Below are positions 9,106 to 17,905 of a stretch of 64,000 nt of DNA, in pieces. The position numbers were made by a program, and so were the translations under genes. The DNA comes from Pseudophaeobacter sp. (lineage in GTDB: Bacteria > Pseudomonadota > Alphaproteobacteria > Rhodobacterales > Rhodobacteraceae): positions 62,001-126,000 of the forward strand of contig JALUXC010000016.1 of the NCBI GenBank assembly GCA_027019165.1. The letters run 5' to 3'. Under the pieces are notes generated by a model. The model did no database searches and was not told the origin of the DNA. It saw only the letters and a program-made list of their open reading frames with translations. Numbering within the stretch: position 1 is the stretch's first letter; the number at the start of each line of letters is the position of its first letter.

Positions 9106-9909
9106 ATGTCCTTTTCGATTTCCGGCAAGACCGCCATTGTGACCGGTGCCTCAAGCGGGATCGGTCTTGCCATCGGCAAGAAGTTTGCCGACGAAGGGGC
9201 GAACGTGATGTTCGCCGACACCCATGAGGCGGCTCTTTTGGCTGAGCTGGGGGAGCAGGCCGACGAAAGCAACATCCGCTTTTTTGCAGGCGATCTGCGT
9301 GAGCGCCTGACCATCGCAAACCTGCTGTCTGCCACAATCGATGCATTTGAGGAGGTGGACATCCTCGTCAATGGGGCCCGCCAGGTGGTTCCAAGCGATC
9401 CGCTTGATCCGAAGGATGACTCGCTCGAATTGTTGCTGACCGAGAACCTTGTTCCAAACATGCGCCTGTCGCAGCAGGTTGCGCGGCGGATGATCAAGCA
9501 GGGCGAAGGGCGCGAGGCCGGCGTCCCGCGTGGTGCGATCATCAACCTTTCTTCCATCGCGGCGCGGCGCACGCACCCGGATCTGATGGCCTACTCTGTG
9601 GCTTCGGCTGCACTGGATCAACTGACGCGATCCCTGTCGGTCTCCTATGCGCCCCACGGCATAAGGGTGAATTCCATCGCGTTTGGTTCGGTTATGAGCG
9701 CGTCCTTGCGTGATACTCTAAAAGACAACCGTGCCTACCGGCAGGACATCGAGAACCACACGCCGCTGGGCCGGATCGCGGCACCAACCGAGTTGACGGA
9801 AACGGCGCAGTTTCTGGCTTCCGATGCTGCTGGTTTCATGACGGGCCAAATTCTGACTGTGGATGGCGGACGCACACTGCTGGATTCCGTTGCCGCGCCT
9901 GTCCACTGA
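9106..9909 (+). CDS. Degenerate short-chain dehydrogenase/reductase family protein
   Basis: A 267-residue Rossmann protein. The cofactor loop 'TGASSGIG' (residues 13-20) is intact, and Ser 150 and Tyr 163 align with catalytic residues. The essential Lys of YxxxK is replaced: the motif reads 'YSVAS', with Ser 167 in the Lys position. The 'NNAG' motif is also altered to 'VNGA', and the usual 'PG' motif reads 'AFG'. These changes suggest weak or no classical dehydrogenase activity. hemF begins 34 bases downstream on the same strand, so a role linked to haem synthesis is possible but unproven. Confidence 0.8.
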   Translation: MSFSISGKTAIVTGASSGIGLAIGKKFADEGANVMFADTHEAALLAELGEQADESNIRFFAGDLRERLTIANLLSATIDAFEEVDILVNGARQVVPSDPLDPKDDSLELLLTENLVPNMRLSQQVARRMIKQGEGREAGVPRGAIINLSSIAARRTHPDLMAYSVASAALDQLTRSLSVSYAPHGIRVNSIAFGSVMSASLRDTLKDNRAYRQDIENHTPLGRIAAPTELTETAQFLASDAAGFMTGQILTVDGGRTLLDSVAAPVH

Positions 9910-9943
9910 TCTGCCCTTTCCAAAGATCCGATGAGATGTGTCG

Positions 9944-10837
9944 ATGACCAATGATTTGAAAGACGAAAAAGCCCGCGCCGCTGCTTGGTTCCGCTGTTTG
10001 CGCGATGACATCGTGGCAGCATTTGAGGCGCTGGAGGACAGCCACGAAACGGGTCCGTTCTCGGATCAGGCTCCTGGGCGGTTTGAGGTCACTGAAACCC
10101 GCCGCACCTCGAATGACGGGTCGGACGCCGGCGGCGGCTTGATGAGCGTGATGCGCGGTGGTCGTGTCTTTGAGAAGGTCGGCGTCAATATTTCCGAGGT
10201 CTACGGCACGCTGGGGGAGCGCGCTCAAAATGCCATGGCCGCCCGCAAGGGAATTCCTGGCATGAAGGACGATCCGCGCTTTTGGGCCTCGGGCATTTCC
10301 CTGGTGGCCCATATGCAGAACCCGCATGCGCCTGCGGTGCATATGAACACCCGCATGTTCTGGACCCCGCATGCCTGGTGGTTCGGAGGCGGCTCTGACC
10401 TGAACCCCTGCATCGAATACGACGAGGACACGGCGCATTTTCATGCCCAGCAAAAGCAGCATCTCGACCCCCATGGGCCGGACCTCTATCCGCGTCTCAA
10501 GGAATGGGCGGATGAGTATTTCTACATTCCCCATCGCCACCGCGCGCGGGGCGTCGGCGGCATCTTCATGGATGATCGCTGTACCGATGATTGGGAGGCG
10601 GATTTCGCCCTGACCCAGGACATTGGTCGCGCCTTCCTACCCGCCTATCTGCCGCTTGTGGAAAAGCGGCGTGTGCAGCCCTTTGATGAGGCGGACAAGG
10701 ATGCGCAGCTGGTGCATCGTGGCCTTTATGCCGAATACAACCTCGTCTACGATCGCGGCACGAAGTTCGGCCTGGAAACCGGTCATGATGCTAATGCCGT
10801 CCTGATGAGTCTGCCGCCGATGGCGAAATGGGTCTGA
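9944..10837 (+). CDS. hemF: Oxygen-dependent coproporphyrinogen III oxidase HemF
   Basis: A 297-residue cytoplasmic enzyme that decarboxylates coproporphyrinogen III to protoporphyrinogen IX using O2. Family signatures are clear: 'VHMNTRMFW', 'WWFGGGSDLNPC', 'IPHRHRARGVGGIF' and 'AEYNLVYDRGTKFGLETG'. It ends soon after 'MSLPPMAKWV', slightly shorter at the C-terminus than the enterobacterial enzyme. ATG 9944 was preferred to GTG 9938. hemC and hemE lie within 5 kb, so three haem steps cluster here though not in one operon. Confidence 0.95.
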   Translation: MTNDLKDEKARAAAWFRCLRDDIVAAFEALEDSHETGPFSDQAPGRFEVTETRRTSNDGSDAGGGLMSVMRGGRVFEKVGVNISEVYGTLGERAQNAMAARKGIPGMKDDPRFWASGISLVAHMQNPHAPAVHMNTRMFWTPHAWWFGGGSDLNPCIEYDEDTAHFHAQQKQHLDPHGPDLYPRLKEWADEYFYIPHRHRARGVGGIFMDDRCTDDWEADFALTQDIGRAFLPAYLPLVEKRRVQPFDEADKDAQLVHRGLYAEYNLVYDRGTKFGLETGHDANAVLMSLPPMAKWV

Positions 10838-10928
10838 GCAGGGATCCCGTTCTTTGCTTCGGGTCAGCAGTTTAAGCGCCGTTGTGGTTCTGCCAGGGTG
10901 TTTCCTTTTGCTATGACGAGGATCGCTC

Positions 10929-11741
10929 ATGCGCCATTTTTGTAGTTTTCTGGTCTGTACGTTATGGCTTCTCGGGTGTGCAGAGCGACCCGAGCAAGAG
11001 GCCGAGAAGCCAAGTCAACGCCCTAGTGAGGCGCAGCTTGCCCGTCTCGTGACTTTCCCAGAGTTTGGCGATAGTGACCCGCATTCCTGGGAAGGACGCA
11101 CACCCTATTCCTATGCGATCCATGGTATCGACGTCTCTCGCTGGCAAGGCGAGATCGACTGGGCAACAGCCAAAAAGGCAGGGGTTTCGTTTGCCTACCT
11201 CAAGGCAACAGAAGGCGGCGATCTGGTTGATCCGCTGTTCCGCGCGAACTGGCGTGCGTCTGGTCAAGCGGGGGTGCCGCGTGGCGCCTATCACTATTTC
11301 TACTTCTGTCGCCCCGCCGAGCAGCAGGCGCGTTGGTTCATCCGCAATGTCCCAAAAGAGCCAAATGCCTTGCCGCATGTTCTGGATATGGAATGGAATC
11401 CCTACTCAAAGACATGCACGCACCGCCCCGATGGGGCCAAGGTCCGTGCTGAAGCGCGCAGGTTCCTTAGCATACTTGAGGCGCACTATGGGCGTCGTCC
11501 CGTGATCTACACCACCGTGGATTTCTTTGCCGAAACGGGCATCGGGCGGCTGCGTGGCGTCGAATTTTGGTTGCGCTCTGTCGCGGGCCATCCCCGCAAG
11601 ACTTATCCCAGCGCCTTTTGGCGGATCTGGCAATACTCGGGCACGGGCCGGGTGCCGGGCATCAACGGAGACGTGGATCTCAACGTCTTTCACGACAGCC
11701 CTGAAACCTGGCTGCGCTGGTCCGGTCAGCTCAAGCCGTGA
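10929..11741 (+). CDS. GH25-family muramidase, predicted lipoprotein
   Basis: A 270-residue exported protein. The N-terminus 'MRHFCSFLVCTLWLLGCAE' ends in a lipobox (LLGC), predicting a lipid-anchored mature protein. The rest is a GH25 lysozyme domain: 'GIDVSRWQGEIDWATAKKAG', 'YLKATEGG', 'GAYHYFYFCRP' and 'DMEWNP', which carry the acidic catalytic residues of the family. It probably hydrolyses peptidoglycan or trims it during growth. The start follows a GAGG site. It converges on the desaturase gene with only 7 bases between stops. Confidence 0.88.
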   Translation: MRHFCSFLVCTLWLLGCAERPEQEAEKPSQRPSEAQLARLVTFPEFGDSDPHSWEGRTPYSYAIHGIDVSRWQGEIDWATAKKAGVSFAYLKATEGGDLVDPLFRANWRASGQAGVPRGAYHYFYFCRPAEQQARWFIRNVPKEPNALPHVLDMEWNPYSKTCTHRPDGAKVRAEARRFLSILEAHYGRRPVIYTTVDFFAETGIGRLRGVEFWLRSVAGHPRKTYPSAFWRIWQYSGTGRVPGINGDVDLNVFHDSPETWLRWSGQLKP

Positions 11742-11748
11742 GGGCCGC

Positions 11749-12693
11749 TTAGGCCCGGCGCCAGCCAGCCTCTACCATGGCCTGGCCGTAGCCGCGCGCG
11801 ATGCGCATCTGATCTCCCAAGCCCTTGTTGAGCAGAAGGCCGTGCATGCGCCTTAGCTGCCAACAGGGTACATGCATGACCATGTGATGCTCCAGATGGT
11901 AATTCACCCAATAGGGGGCCACGAACAGCCGGGCAATCGGTCCGGCCCGCGTGGTGCGTACGTTCTGAAGGGGATTTTCGGATTGCTCGGTCGCGCCGTG
12001 CTCTGCGATATTGCGCACCCGCAGGACGAACTGAAACCATGTCAGATAGGGCAGGACCCAAAAGGCCAGGCCCCACCACCACGCCCCGACCATGCTGAAC
12101 AACAGTGCTATGCCGACAAAGACCGGCAGAGCGGCCCACAGGCGCGGGGCTTTGAAACTTTGTGCGAAATCGGAGCTGGCCGCCTTGATCGCATCGTCGT
12201 CGCCGGCCAGTTGCAGGGACATGGCGATCTGACCCAAGAGCTGCTTCACTCCGGTTTGCCCGGTCAGATCGCGGGTGAACTTGCGCCTGAGGGAGGCTCT
12301 GGAGGTCGGAAACTTGGAGGACAGGACCAGATCGGGGTCCTTGTCGGTCTGGGTGAACCGGTGATGCGTCAGGTGATAATGCCGATAGGCGCCCAGATCT
12401 GCCAGGATGGGACGCCCGCAAAGCCAGTCGCCACAAACCTCGTTAATGCGGCGGGTCTTGAACAGGGCGTTGTGGGCCGCCTCGTGCATGAGGATTGCAA
12501 GGCCAAGCTGACGTGAGCCAATGACCATCACCGCCAGCACAAAGGTCAGCGGATTGGGCCAGAGGGCAAACAGAGCCAGTGCCAGCGCAATGGTGCCCCA
12601 GCAATGCAAGAGCAGCCACAAGCCCATAACGTCAGACCGCTCCGCAAGGGGGCGGATTTCATCCGAACTAAGATAGGTCTTTCCCGGTGTCAT
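11749..12693 (-). CDS. Membrane fatty acid desaturase family protein
   Basis: A 314-residue integral membrane di-iron protein. Three histidine boxes are present: HEAAH at residues 70-74, 'HLTHH' at about 107-111, and 'HLEHH' near the C-terminus, separated by hydrophobic segments. This is the pattern of acyl-lipid desaturases and related beta-carotene hydroxylase-like enzymes; it would use O2 and an electron donor to insert a double bond or hydroxyl. The exact substrate is not evident. Confidence 0.85.
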   Translation of the reverse strand: MTPGKTYLSSDEIRPLAERSDVMGLWLLLHCWGTIALALALFALWPNPLTFVLAVMVIGSRQLGLAILMHEAAHNALFKTRRINEVCGDWLCGRPILADLGAYRHYHLTHHRFTQTDKDPDLVLSSKFPTSRASLRRKFTRDLTGQTGVKQLLGQIAMSLQLAGDDDAIKAASSDFAQSFKAPRLWAALPVFVGIALLFSMVGAWWWGLAFWVLPYLTWFQFVLRVRNIAEHGATEQSENPLQNVRTTRAGPIARLFVAPYWVNYHLEHHMVMHVPCWQLRRMHGLLLNKGLGDQMRIARGYGQAMVEAGWRRA

Positions 12694-12766
12694 AGTGTCA
12701 TCCTCCCACCCGAAAGTGTTCAGGGCGGGGAGGGTCCGGTCAAGCAGGGCGTTGCGTCAGAAAGGT

Positions 12767-13726
12767 CTAGGCTCGCCAGTCAAAAAAGCCCTCTCCGGCC
12801 CTCTCCAGCAGCTTGGTCGCCATTTCGCGGCCCAATGCGGGACCGTCCTCAATGGCGCAGGTCTGGGCGTCCTGCAAGGCTTCGGAGCCGTCGGGGCGCA
12901 GCACTTCCCCGCGCAGGCGCAGGGTGGAGCCGTCCAGCTCTGCCAGGCCCGCGATTGGCGTCTCGCAAGAGCCATCCAGGGCGGCAAGGAAGGCGCGTTC
13001 GGCCCTCAGACGCTGGGCGGTCTCAAGGTCGTGGATTGCGGCCAGCATCTCGGCCGCGCGACGGTCAACTTCGCGCCGCTCGATGCCGATTGCGCCTTGG
13101 GCGACGGCGGGCAGCATATCGTCGGTGTCGATCCCGGTTGCAGGCACATCGCTGATGCCCAGGCGGTTGAGGCCTGCCATCGCGAGGAAGGTGCAATCTG
13201 CGACGCCATCGGCCAGCTTCTTCAGCCGGGTCTGCACATTGCCGCGGAACTCGACCACTTGCAGGTCCGGGCGCCGGTTCAAGAGCTGCGCACGCCGCCG
13301 CAGCGAGGAGGTGCCCACCACAGCCCCCGGCGCCAGTTCCTTGATCGAGGACAGGCTGGGCGAGACAAAGGCGTCGCGCACGTCCTCACGTGGCAGATAG
13401 CAATCCAGAATCAGACCTTCGGGTTGCGCAACCGGCATGTCCTTCATGGAGTGCACGGCGATATCGATGCCGCCACTCAGCATCGCCTCTTCGATTTCCT
13501 TTGTGAACAGACCCTTGTTGCCGATCTCTTTCAGCGGGCGGTCCGCTGCGATCAGCGCCTGGTTGTCCCCGGTTGTCTTGATCACGACGATCTCGAACGC
13601 TTCCTGCGGCAGATCAAAGGCGGCAGACAGGCGGTCGCGCGTCTCATGGGCTTGGGCCAGCGCCAGAGGCGATCCACGGGTGCCGATCTTCAGGGGCGAT
13701 GCGGGGGAGGGCAGGTTCTGTGTCAT
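12767..13726 (-). CDS. hemC: Porphobilinogen deaminase (hydroxymethylbilane synthase)
   Basis: A 319-residue cytoplasmic enzyme polymerising four porphobilinogens into hydroxymethylbilane. Visible motifs: 'IGTRGSPLALAQA' at the N-terminus, 'VHSMKDMP', 'GTSSLRRRAQL', 'RGNVQTRL', and Cys 254 in 'DGSCETPIAG', which carries the dipyrromethane cofactor. The ATG at 13726 matches the conserved N-terminus better than the longer frame starting at 13780. It is divergent from hemE, with 111 bases between the starts for both promoters. Confidence 0.96.
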   Translation of the reverse strand: MTQNLPSPASPLKIGTRGSPLALAQAHETRDRLSAAFDLPQEAFEIVVIKTTGDNQALIAADRPLKEIGNKGLFTKEIEEAMLSGGIDIAVHSMKDMPVAQPEGLILDCYLPREDVRDAFVSPSLSSIKELAPGAVVGTSSLRRRAQLLNRRPDLQVVEFRGNVQTRLKKLADGVADCTFLAMAGLNRLGISDVPATGIDTDDMLPAVAQGAIGIERREVDRRAAEMLAAIHDLETAQRLRAERAFLAALDGSCETPIAGLAELDGSTLRLRGEVLRPDGSEALQDAQTCAIEDGPALGREMATKLLERAGEGFFDWRA

Positions 13727-13837
13727 GCCAAAACCTTTATTCGCGACACTATGCCATGACAAGCATGCGGCGCACTGCACTTGACAATTTGCCGCTTTGG
13801 CTAGACCTCAGTAAGCCAGAGACAAGCGAGGGATCCC

Positions 13838-14872
13838 ATGGCCGAACAGAAGAAACTGCTGCGCGCATTGGCAGGTGAAAAACAGCACGTGCCGCCAATC
13901 TGGATGATGCGCCAGGCGGGTCGTTATCTGCCGGAGTATCGCGCAACACGGGCCGAGGCCGGTGATTTCCTGTCGCTTTGCTACAATTCAGAACTTGCGG
14001 CCGAGGTTACGCTGCAACCGATCCGCCGTTACGGCTTCGATGCGGCGATCCTCTTTGCAGACATCCTTTTGGTGCCGCAGGCGCTGGGCGCCGATCTGTG
14101 GTTCGTGACCGGCGAAGGGCCGCGCCTGTCGACCATCACCACGGATGCAGATTTTGCCAAGCTCGGCCCGGTCAGCGACATTCACGAGACGCTGAACCCG
14201 ATCTATGAAACCCTGAAGATCCTGAAGCGGGAACTGCCTGCCGAGACGGCGCTGATCGGCTTCGCGGGGGCGCCCTGGACCGTGGCGACCTATATGATCG
14301 CGGGACGCGGCACGCCGGATCAGGGACCAGCGCACGCGCTGAAGGCGGAAAACCGTACGCTCTTCGAAGCGCTTCTGACCCGCATCACCGAGGCAACCAT
14401 CGATTATCTGTCGAAACAGATCGAGGCGGGTGCCGAAGTGGTCAAGATCTTTGACAGCTGGGCGGGATCGCTGAAAGGCGAGGACTTCCAGAAATACGCG
14501 CTGGAACCCTGCCGCCAGATCACGGCAGCGCTGAAACAGCGTCATCCCGGCATTCCTGTGATCGGCTTCCCGCGTGAGGCTGGGGAGGGCTATATCGGCT
14601 TTGCCAAGGCAACTGGCGTCGATTGTGTTGCCGTGGACAATTCGGTGACGCCTGAATGGGTCGCCGAGCATGTGCAGGTGGATGGCTGCGTGCAGGGCAA
14701 TCTGGCCTCCCGCCACATGGTAACCGGCGGTCAGGAGCTGATCGACGAGACGCGCCATATCGTCAAGGCACTGCGCGGTGGACCGCATATCTTCAACCTT
14801 GGCCATGGCATCACGCCCGATGCGAACCCCGACAATGTACAGCTGATGATCGATACGGTCCGCGAGGGCTGA
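13838..14872 (+). CDS. hemE: Uroporphyrinogen III decarboxylase
   Basis: A 344-residue cytoplasmic enzyme converting uroporphyrinogen III to coproporphyrinogen III, the substrate of the nearby HemF. Signatures: '[17 protein letters not shown]' at the N-terminus, '[12 protein letters not shown]', '[16 protein letters not shown]', 'FDSWAG' and 'FNLGHGI' near the end. Divergent from hemC. A strong rho-independent terminator lies immediately downstream. Confidence 0.97.
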   Translation: MAEQKKLLRALAGEKQHVPPIWMMRQAGRYLPEYRATRAEAGDFLSLCYNSELAAEVTLQPIRRYGFDAAILFADILLVPQALGADLWFVTGEGPRLSTITTDADFAKLGPVSDIHETLNPIYETLKILKRELPAETALIGFAGAPWTVATYMIAGRGTPDQGPAHALKAENRTLFEALLTRITEATIDYLSKQIEAGAEVVKIFDSWAGSLKGEDFQKYALEPCRQITAALKQRHPGIPVIGFPREAGEGYIGFAKATGVDCVAVDNSVTPEWVAEHVQVDGCVQGNLASRHMVTGGQELIDETRHIVKALRGGPHIFNLGHGITPDANPDNVQLMIDTVREG

Positions 14873-14893
14873 TTACACATCACATCGAAATCT

Positions 14894-14929
14894 GGCCGTC
14901 GGCGTTGTGCGCGTCGATGGCCCTTTTTT
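14894..14929 (+). terminator. Rho-independent terminator of hemE
   Basis: GGCCGTCG pairs with CGATGGCC (one G-T wobble), extended by an inner GCG/CGC, and is followed by a CTTTTTT tract at 14922-14928. It lies 21 bases past the hemE stop and ends just before the stop of the convergent amidase gene. Confidence 0.85.
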
Positions 14930-14931
14930 GT

Positions 14932-16440
14932 TCATACCGGAATGTAACGGGCCGAATAGGGCGCCCAGCGATCCTTCCAGGGGCGGGCCTCTTCCAGCTC
15001 ATAGGCCAGCTCATAGAGCATCCGGTCATTGCCCGTCGCCGCCTGCATCATGGACCCGATCGGCAGACCTGTTGCGCGATCCCAGTTGAGCGGTACCGAC
15101 ATGGCGCAGTTCCCGGCGACATTGGTCGGGGCCGTATAGGACAGCCCATTTTGCAGGAATTCCAGCACTGCCGCGTTAACTCGGGTTTGCGGCGTCAGGT
15201 GGGTTCCGTCAATCGACAGGTAGGGCATGACGGGGGAGAGCAGGATATCGGCTGTCTCGAACAACGTGGCATAGGCTGTTGGGACAGTCTCCAGGTACTT
15301 GAGGCCCCGGGCCTGTACATCCGCCGGGATGCCGCTGCCATAGGCAATGAGCGATGCGGTAAAGGGATCAAGCAGGCCGGACTCTGCCGCGTCCCGGCCT
15401 GATATTGCACGGGCCTGATCGGCAACGATGCCAAACTGGCCCAAAAATGCTCCGTTGTAGTTGGCAAAGAACTCATCCGCGCGGACCGGGAAGCTGACTT
15501 CGATGACTTCGTGGCCAAGATCCTCGAGCAGTTTGGCGGTATTGGCCTGGGCGGCAGCGACGGCAGGGGCAACTGGGATGCCGCCCTCGATTTGCGGGGC
15601 GAACCCGATCTTCAGGCGGCGTGTAGAGGGCCCTTTGATCATGCCATGGGCGGAGAAGGGACCGTTCGGGTCCTCGGTATGAGCATAAAGCGCTGCGCTG
15701 TCTCGTACCGTGCGGCTGATCGCCTGGTTGGTCTTGAAAGGGCCGTGACTACCGCCAGCCTCGCCCGGCAGCATGCGGGCGCGGCTCGGTTTGATGCCGA
15801 ACAGGCCTTGTGCAGAGGTGGGAAGGCGGTTCGAGCCGCCGCCATCTGTCCCGTGCGCCAGTGGGACCATGCCAGAGGCAACCGCAGCAGCCGCCCCGCC
15901 GCTGGAGCCGAGTGCCGATTTCGACAGATCCCAGGGATTGCGCGTCAGGCCAAAGGCCGTATTGGCGGTGATCACACCCATCTGCGCGAACTCCGGCACA
16001 TTGGTCATACCGATGATGTTCATCCCCGCCGTCTCGACGCCGTCGATGTAGGGCACGTTTTCGGTCGGGATATTGGTCAACATCATGCGGGATCCATCGG
16101 TGCGACGCACGCCGCCTACGTCGATCATGTCTTTGATCAGAATTGGCATGCCCGCAAATGTGCTCGTCTTGGGGATCGATTTGGCCCGCTCAAACGCCCG
16201 CTCAAAGGTCTGGGTCGTGACCGCATTGATGATGGGCTCCAGCGCTTCGATGCGTCTGATGGTGATTTCTACCGCCTCGGTGGCCGATATACTGCCATCG
16301 CGGATCAGCCCGGCCATGCCCAGCGCGTCGTAGTCAACGAACTCATCCAGTGCGCGGGGCGCAGCATCAGAGAGATTTGGAACCAGCGCCACAGCGCAGG
16401 CGGCGGTTGTCGTGGACAGGAACTGGCGTCTTGAGATCAT
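14932..16440 (-). CDS. Tat-exported amidase signature family enzyme
   Basis: A 502-residue protein. The N-terminus 'MISRRQFLSTTTAACAVAL' is a twin-arginine signal followed by a hydrophobic stretch, so export in folded form to the periplasm is predicted. The rest is an amidase-signature domain: the catalytic Lys in 'PILIKDMID', the cis-Ser in the Gly/Ser-rich 'GSSGGAAAA' segment, and the nucleophile Ser in 'DGGGSNRLP', followed by 'GLFGIKPSR'. The substrate is unknown; relatives act on aryl, peptide and fatty-acid amides. It ends three bases after the hemE terminator. Confidence 0.88.
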   Translation of the reverse strand: MISRRQFLSTTTAACAVALVPNLSDAAPRALDEFVDYDALGMAGLIRDGSISATEAVEITIRRIEALEPIINAVTTQTFERAFERAKSIPKTSTFAGMPILIKDMIDVGGVRRTDGSRMMLTNIPTENVPYIDGVETAGMNIIGMTNVPEFAQMGVITANTAFGLTRNPWDLSKSALGSSGGAAAAVASGMVPLAHGTDGGGSNRLPTSAQGLFGIKPSRARMLPGEAGGSHGPFKTNQAISRTVRDSAALYAHTEDPNGPFSAHGMIKGPSTRRLKIGFAPQIEGGIPVAPAVAAAQANTAKLLEDLGHEVIEVSFPVRADEFFANYNGAFLGQFGIVADQARAISGRDAAESGLLDPFTASLIAYGSGIPADVQARGLKYLETVPTAYATLFETADILLSPVMPYLSIDGTHLTPQTRVNAAVLEFLQNGLSYTAPTNVAGNCAMSVPLNWDRATGLPIGSMMQAATGNDRMLYELAYELEEARPWKDRWAPYSARYIPV

Positions 16441-16573
16441 GGTCGGGCCTCCGTTGCAGTCCTCTCAGGGTAGAAGACCGCATCATTGCTGTTTATCCTG
16501 ATTCTCCTTGTGCGGTACGCAGCTTTGCGGCATCAGGCCCAAATGCCTCTGGATCAGATGGAAAGAGACGACG

Positions 16574-16738
16574 ATGGATTACAGCCGGATGGGCGGGCAA
16601 AAGCCGGGCCGCAACGCACCGCGCCACAGCGAACACAACGCAAAAGGCACTGCAAAGAACCCCTACGCCAAACGTGACACCAAGGCAGACCTGCTGGCGC
16701 GCATGAAGAAGGCCGCAGCCGCCAAGAAAGACGGCTAA
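16574..16738 (+). CDS. Small basic conserved-type protein (54 residues), function unknown
   Basis: The frame from ATG 16574 encodes a Lys/Arg/Ala-rich soluble peptide beginning 'MDYSRMGGQKPGRNAPRHSE' and ending 'LLARMKKAAAAKKDG'. A 'GAAAGAGACGACG' purine-rich stretch precedes the start. It has no signal or membrane segment. The N-terminal half is Gly/Pro/Asn-rich and the C-terminal half likely helical, so nucleic-acid binding is conceivable. It converges on the acyl-CoA dehydrogenase with 5 bases between stops. I do not recognise a named family. Confidence 0.6.
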   Translation: MDYSRMGGQKPGRNAPRHSEHNAKGTAKNPYAKRDTKADLLARMKKAAAAKKDG

Positions 16739-16743
16739 GCGGG

Positions 16744-17901
16744 CTACTGCGTCAGGGTGCGGGCGATCAGTTCCTTCATGATTTCGTTTGATCCGCCGTA
16801 GATTTTCTGCACACGCGCATCGGCGTACATATTGGCGATCGGGTATTCCAGCATGTAGCCGTAGCCGCCGTGCAACTGCAGGCATTCATCCACCACATCG
16901 CACTGCATCTGGGTCACCCACCATTTCGCCATCGAGGCGGTGGCAGCGTCCAACTCTCCGCGCAGGTGTTTGGCGATGCAGTCATCCAGAAACACACGGG
17001 CGATATGGGCGATGGTTTTCGCCTCGGCCAGTTTGAAGCGGGTGTTCTGCATCTCGATCAGCGCCTGACCGAATGCGCGTCGCTCTGAGGTGTAGGCGAC
17101 GGTGTCCTCAAGCGCCTTTTCGATGACGGCAGCGGCCCCAAGGGCGATCACCAGACGTTCCTGCGGCAGCGCCTTCATCAGCTGGAAAAAGCCCTGACCC
17201 TCAGTGCCACCTAGCAGGTTTTCCGGCGGCACGCGCACCGAGTCAAAGAACAGCTCGGATGTGTCCTGGCTCTTGAGGCCCAGTTTTTCGAGGTTGCGCC
17301 CACGGGCAAAGCCTTCGGCCCCTTCGGTCTCCACCACCAGAAGCGAGATCCCCTTGGCGCCTTGCGCGGGGTCGGTCTTGCAGACGACGATGATCAGGTC
17401 CGCTTGTTGACCATTGGTGATGAAGGTCTTGGAGCCGCTCAGGACATAGTCGTTGCCATCCCGCCGGGCGTTTGTCTTGATGTTCTGCAGGTCGGAGCCG
17501 GTGCCGGGTTCGGTCATTGCGATGGCGCAGACCATCTCTCCGCTGGCCATCTTGGGCAGCCAGCGCTGTTTCTGGTCTTCGGTGCCATAATCAAGGATGT
17601 AGCCCGCGCAGATCTGGCTGTGGACCGAGTTGCCAAAGCCGGAAAACCCCGCCGCGCGGAACTGTTCGGTGGTGATCACCGCCTCGTGGCGGAAATCGCC
17701 GCCCATGCCGCCGTATTCCTCAGGGACCGAGGCGCAAAGGAGGCCGAACTCTCCGGCCTTGTTCCAGAAGTCGCGGTCGATATGGCCCTGTTTCTGCCAG
17801 CGTTCCTCATGCGGGGTCATCTCGGCTGTGAAAAAGCTGCGGCAGCTGTCTTGCAGCATCGTAAGTTCGTCATTCATCCAGGGGGAGCTATGCGCGGTCA
17901 T
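16744..17901 (-). CDS. Acyl-CoA dehydrogenase
   Basis: A 385-residue FAD flavoenzyme of the acyl-CoA dehydrogenase superfamily; it would oxidise an acyl-CoA to the trans-2-enoyl-CoA and pass electrons to ETF. Family motifs: 'CAIAMTEPGTGSDLQNIKT', 'GSKTFITNGQQADLIIV', 'GLKSQDTSELFFDSVRVP', and near the end 'QLHGGYGYMLEYPI' and 'IYGGSNEIMKELIAR'. ATG 17901 was chosen; the longer frame runs into the CoA-transferase gene, which ends 4 bases upstream. Last gene of a six-gene operon for one full beta-oxidation round. Confidence 0.93.
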   Translation of the reverse strand: MTAHSSPWMNDELTMLQDSCRSFFTAEMTPHEERWQKQGHIDRDFWNKAGEFGLLCASVPEEYGGMGGDFRHEAVITTEQFRAAGFSGFGNSVHSQICAGYILDYGTEDQKQRWLPKMASGEMVCAIAMTEPGTGSDLQNIKTNARRDGNDYVLSGSKTFITNGQQADLIIVVCKTDPAQGAKGISLLVVETEGAEGFARGRNLEKLGLKSQDTSELFFDSVRVPPENLLGGTEGQGFFQLMKALPQERLVIALGAAAVIEKALEDTVAYTSERRAFGQALIEMQNTRFKLAEAKTIAHIARVFLDDCIAKHLRGELDAATASMAKWWVTQMQCDVVDECLQLHGGYGYMLEYPIANMYADARVQKIYGGSNEIMKELIARTLTQ

Positions 17902-17905
17902 GGCA

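Noticed and set aside
11726-12436. Second frame over the desaturase gene
   Set aside because: Same strand but shifted frame; the histidine boxes are in the 11749-12693 frame, with no sign of a frameshift.
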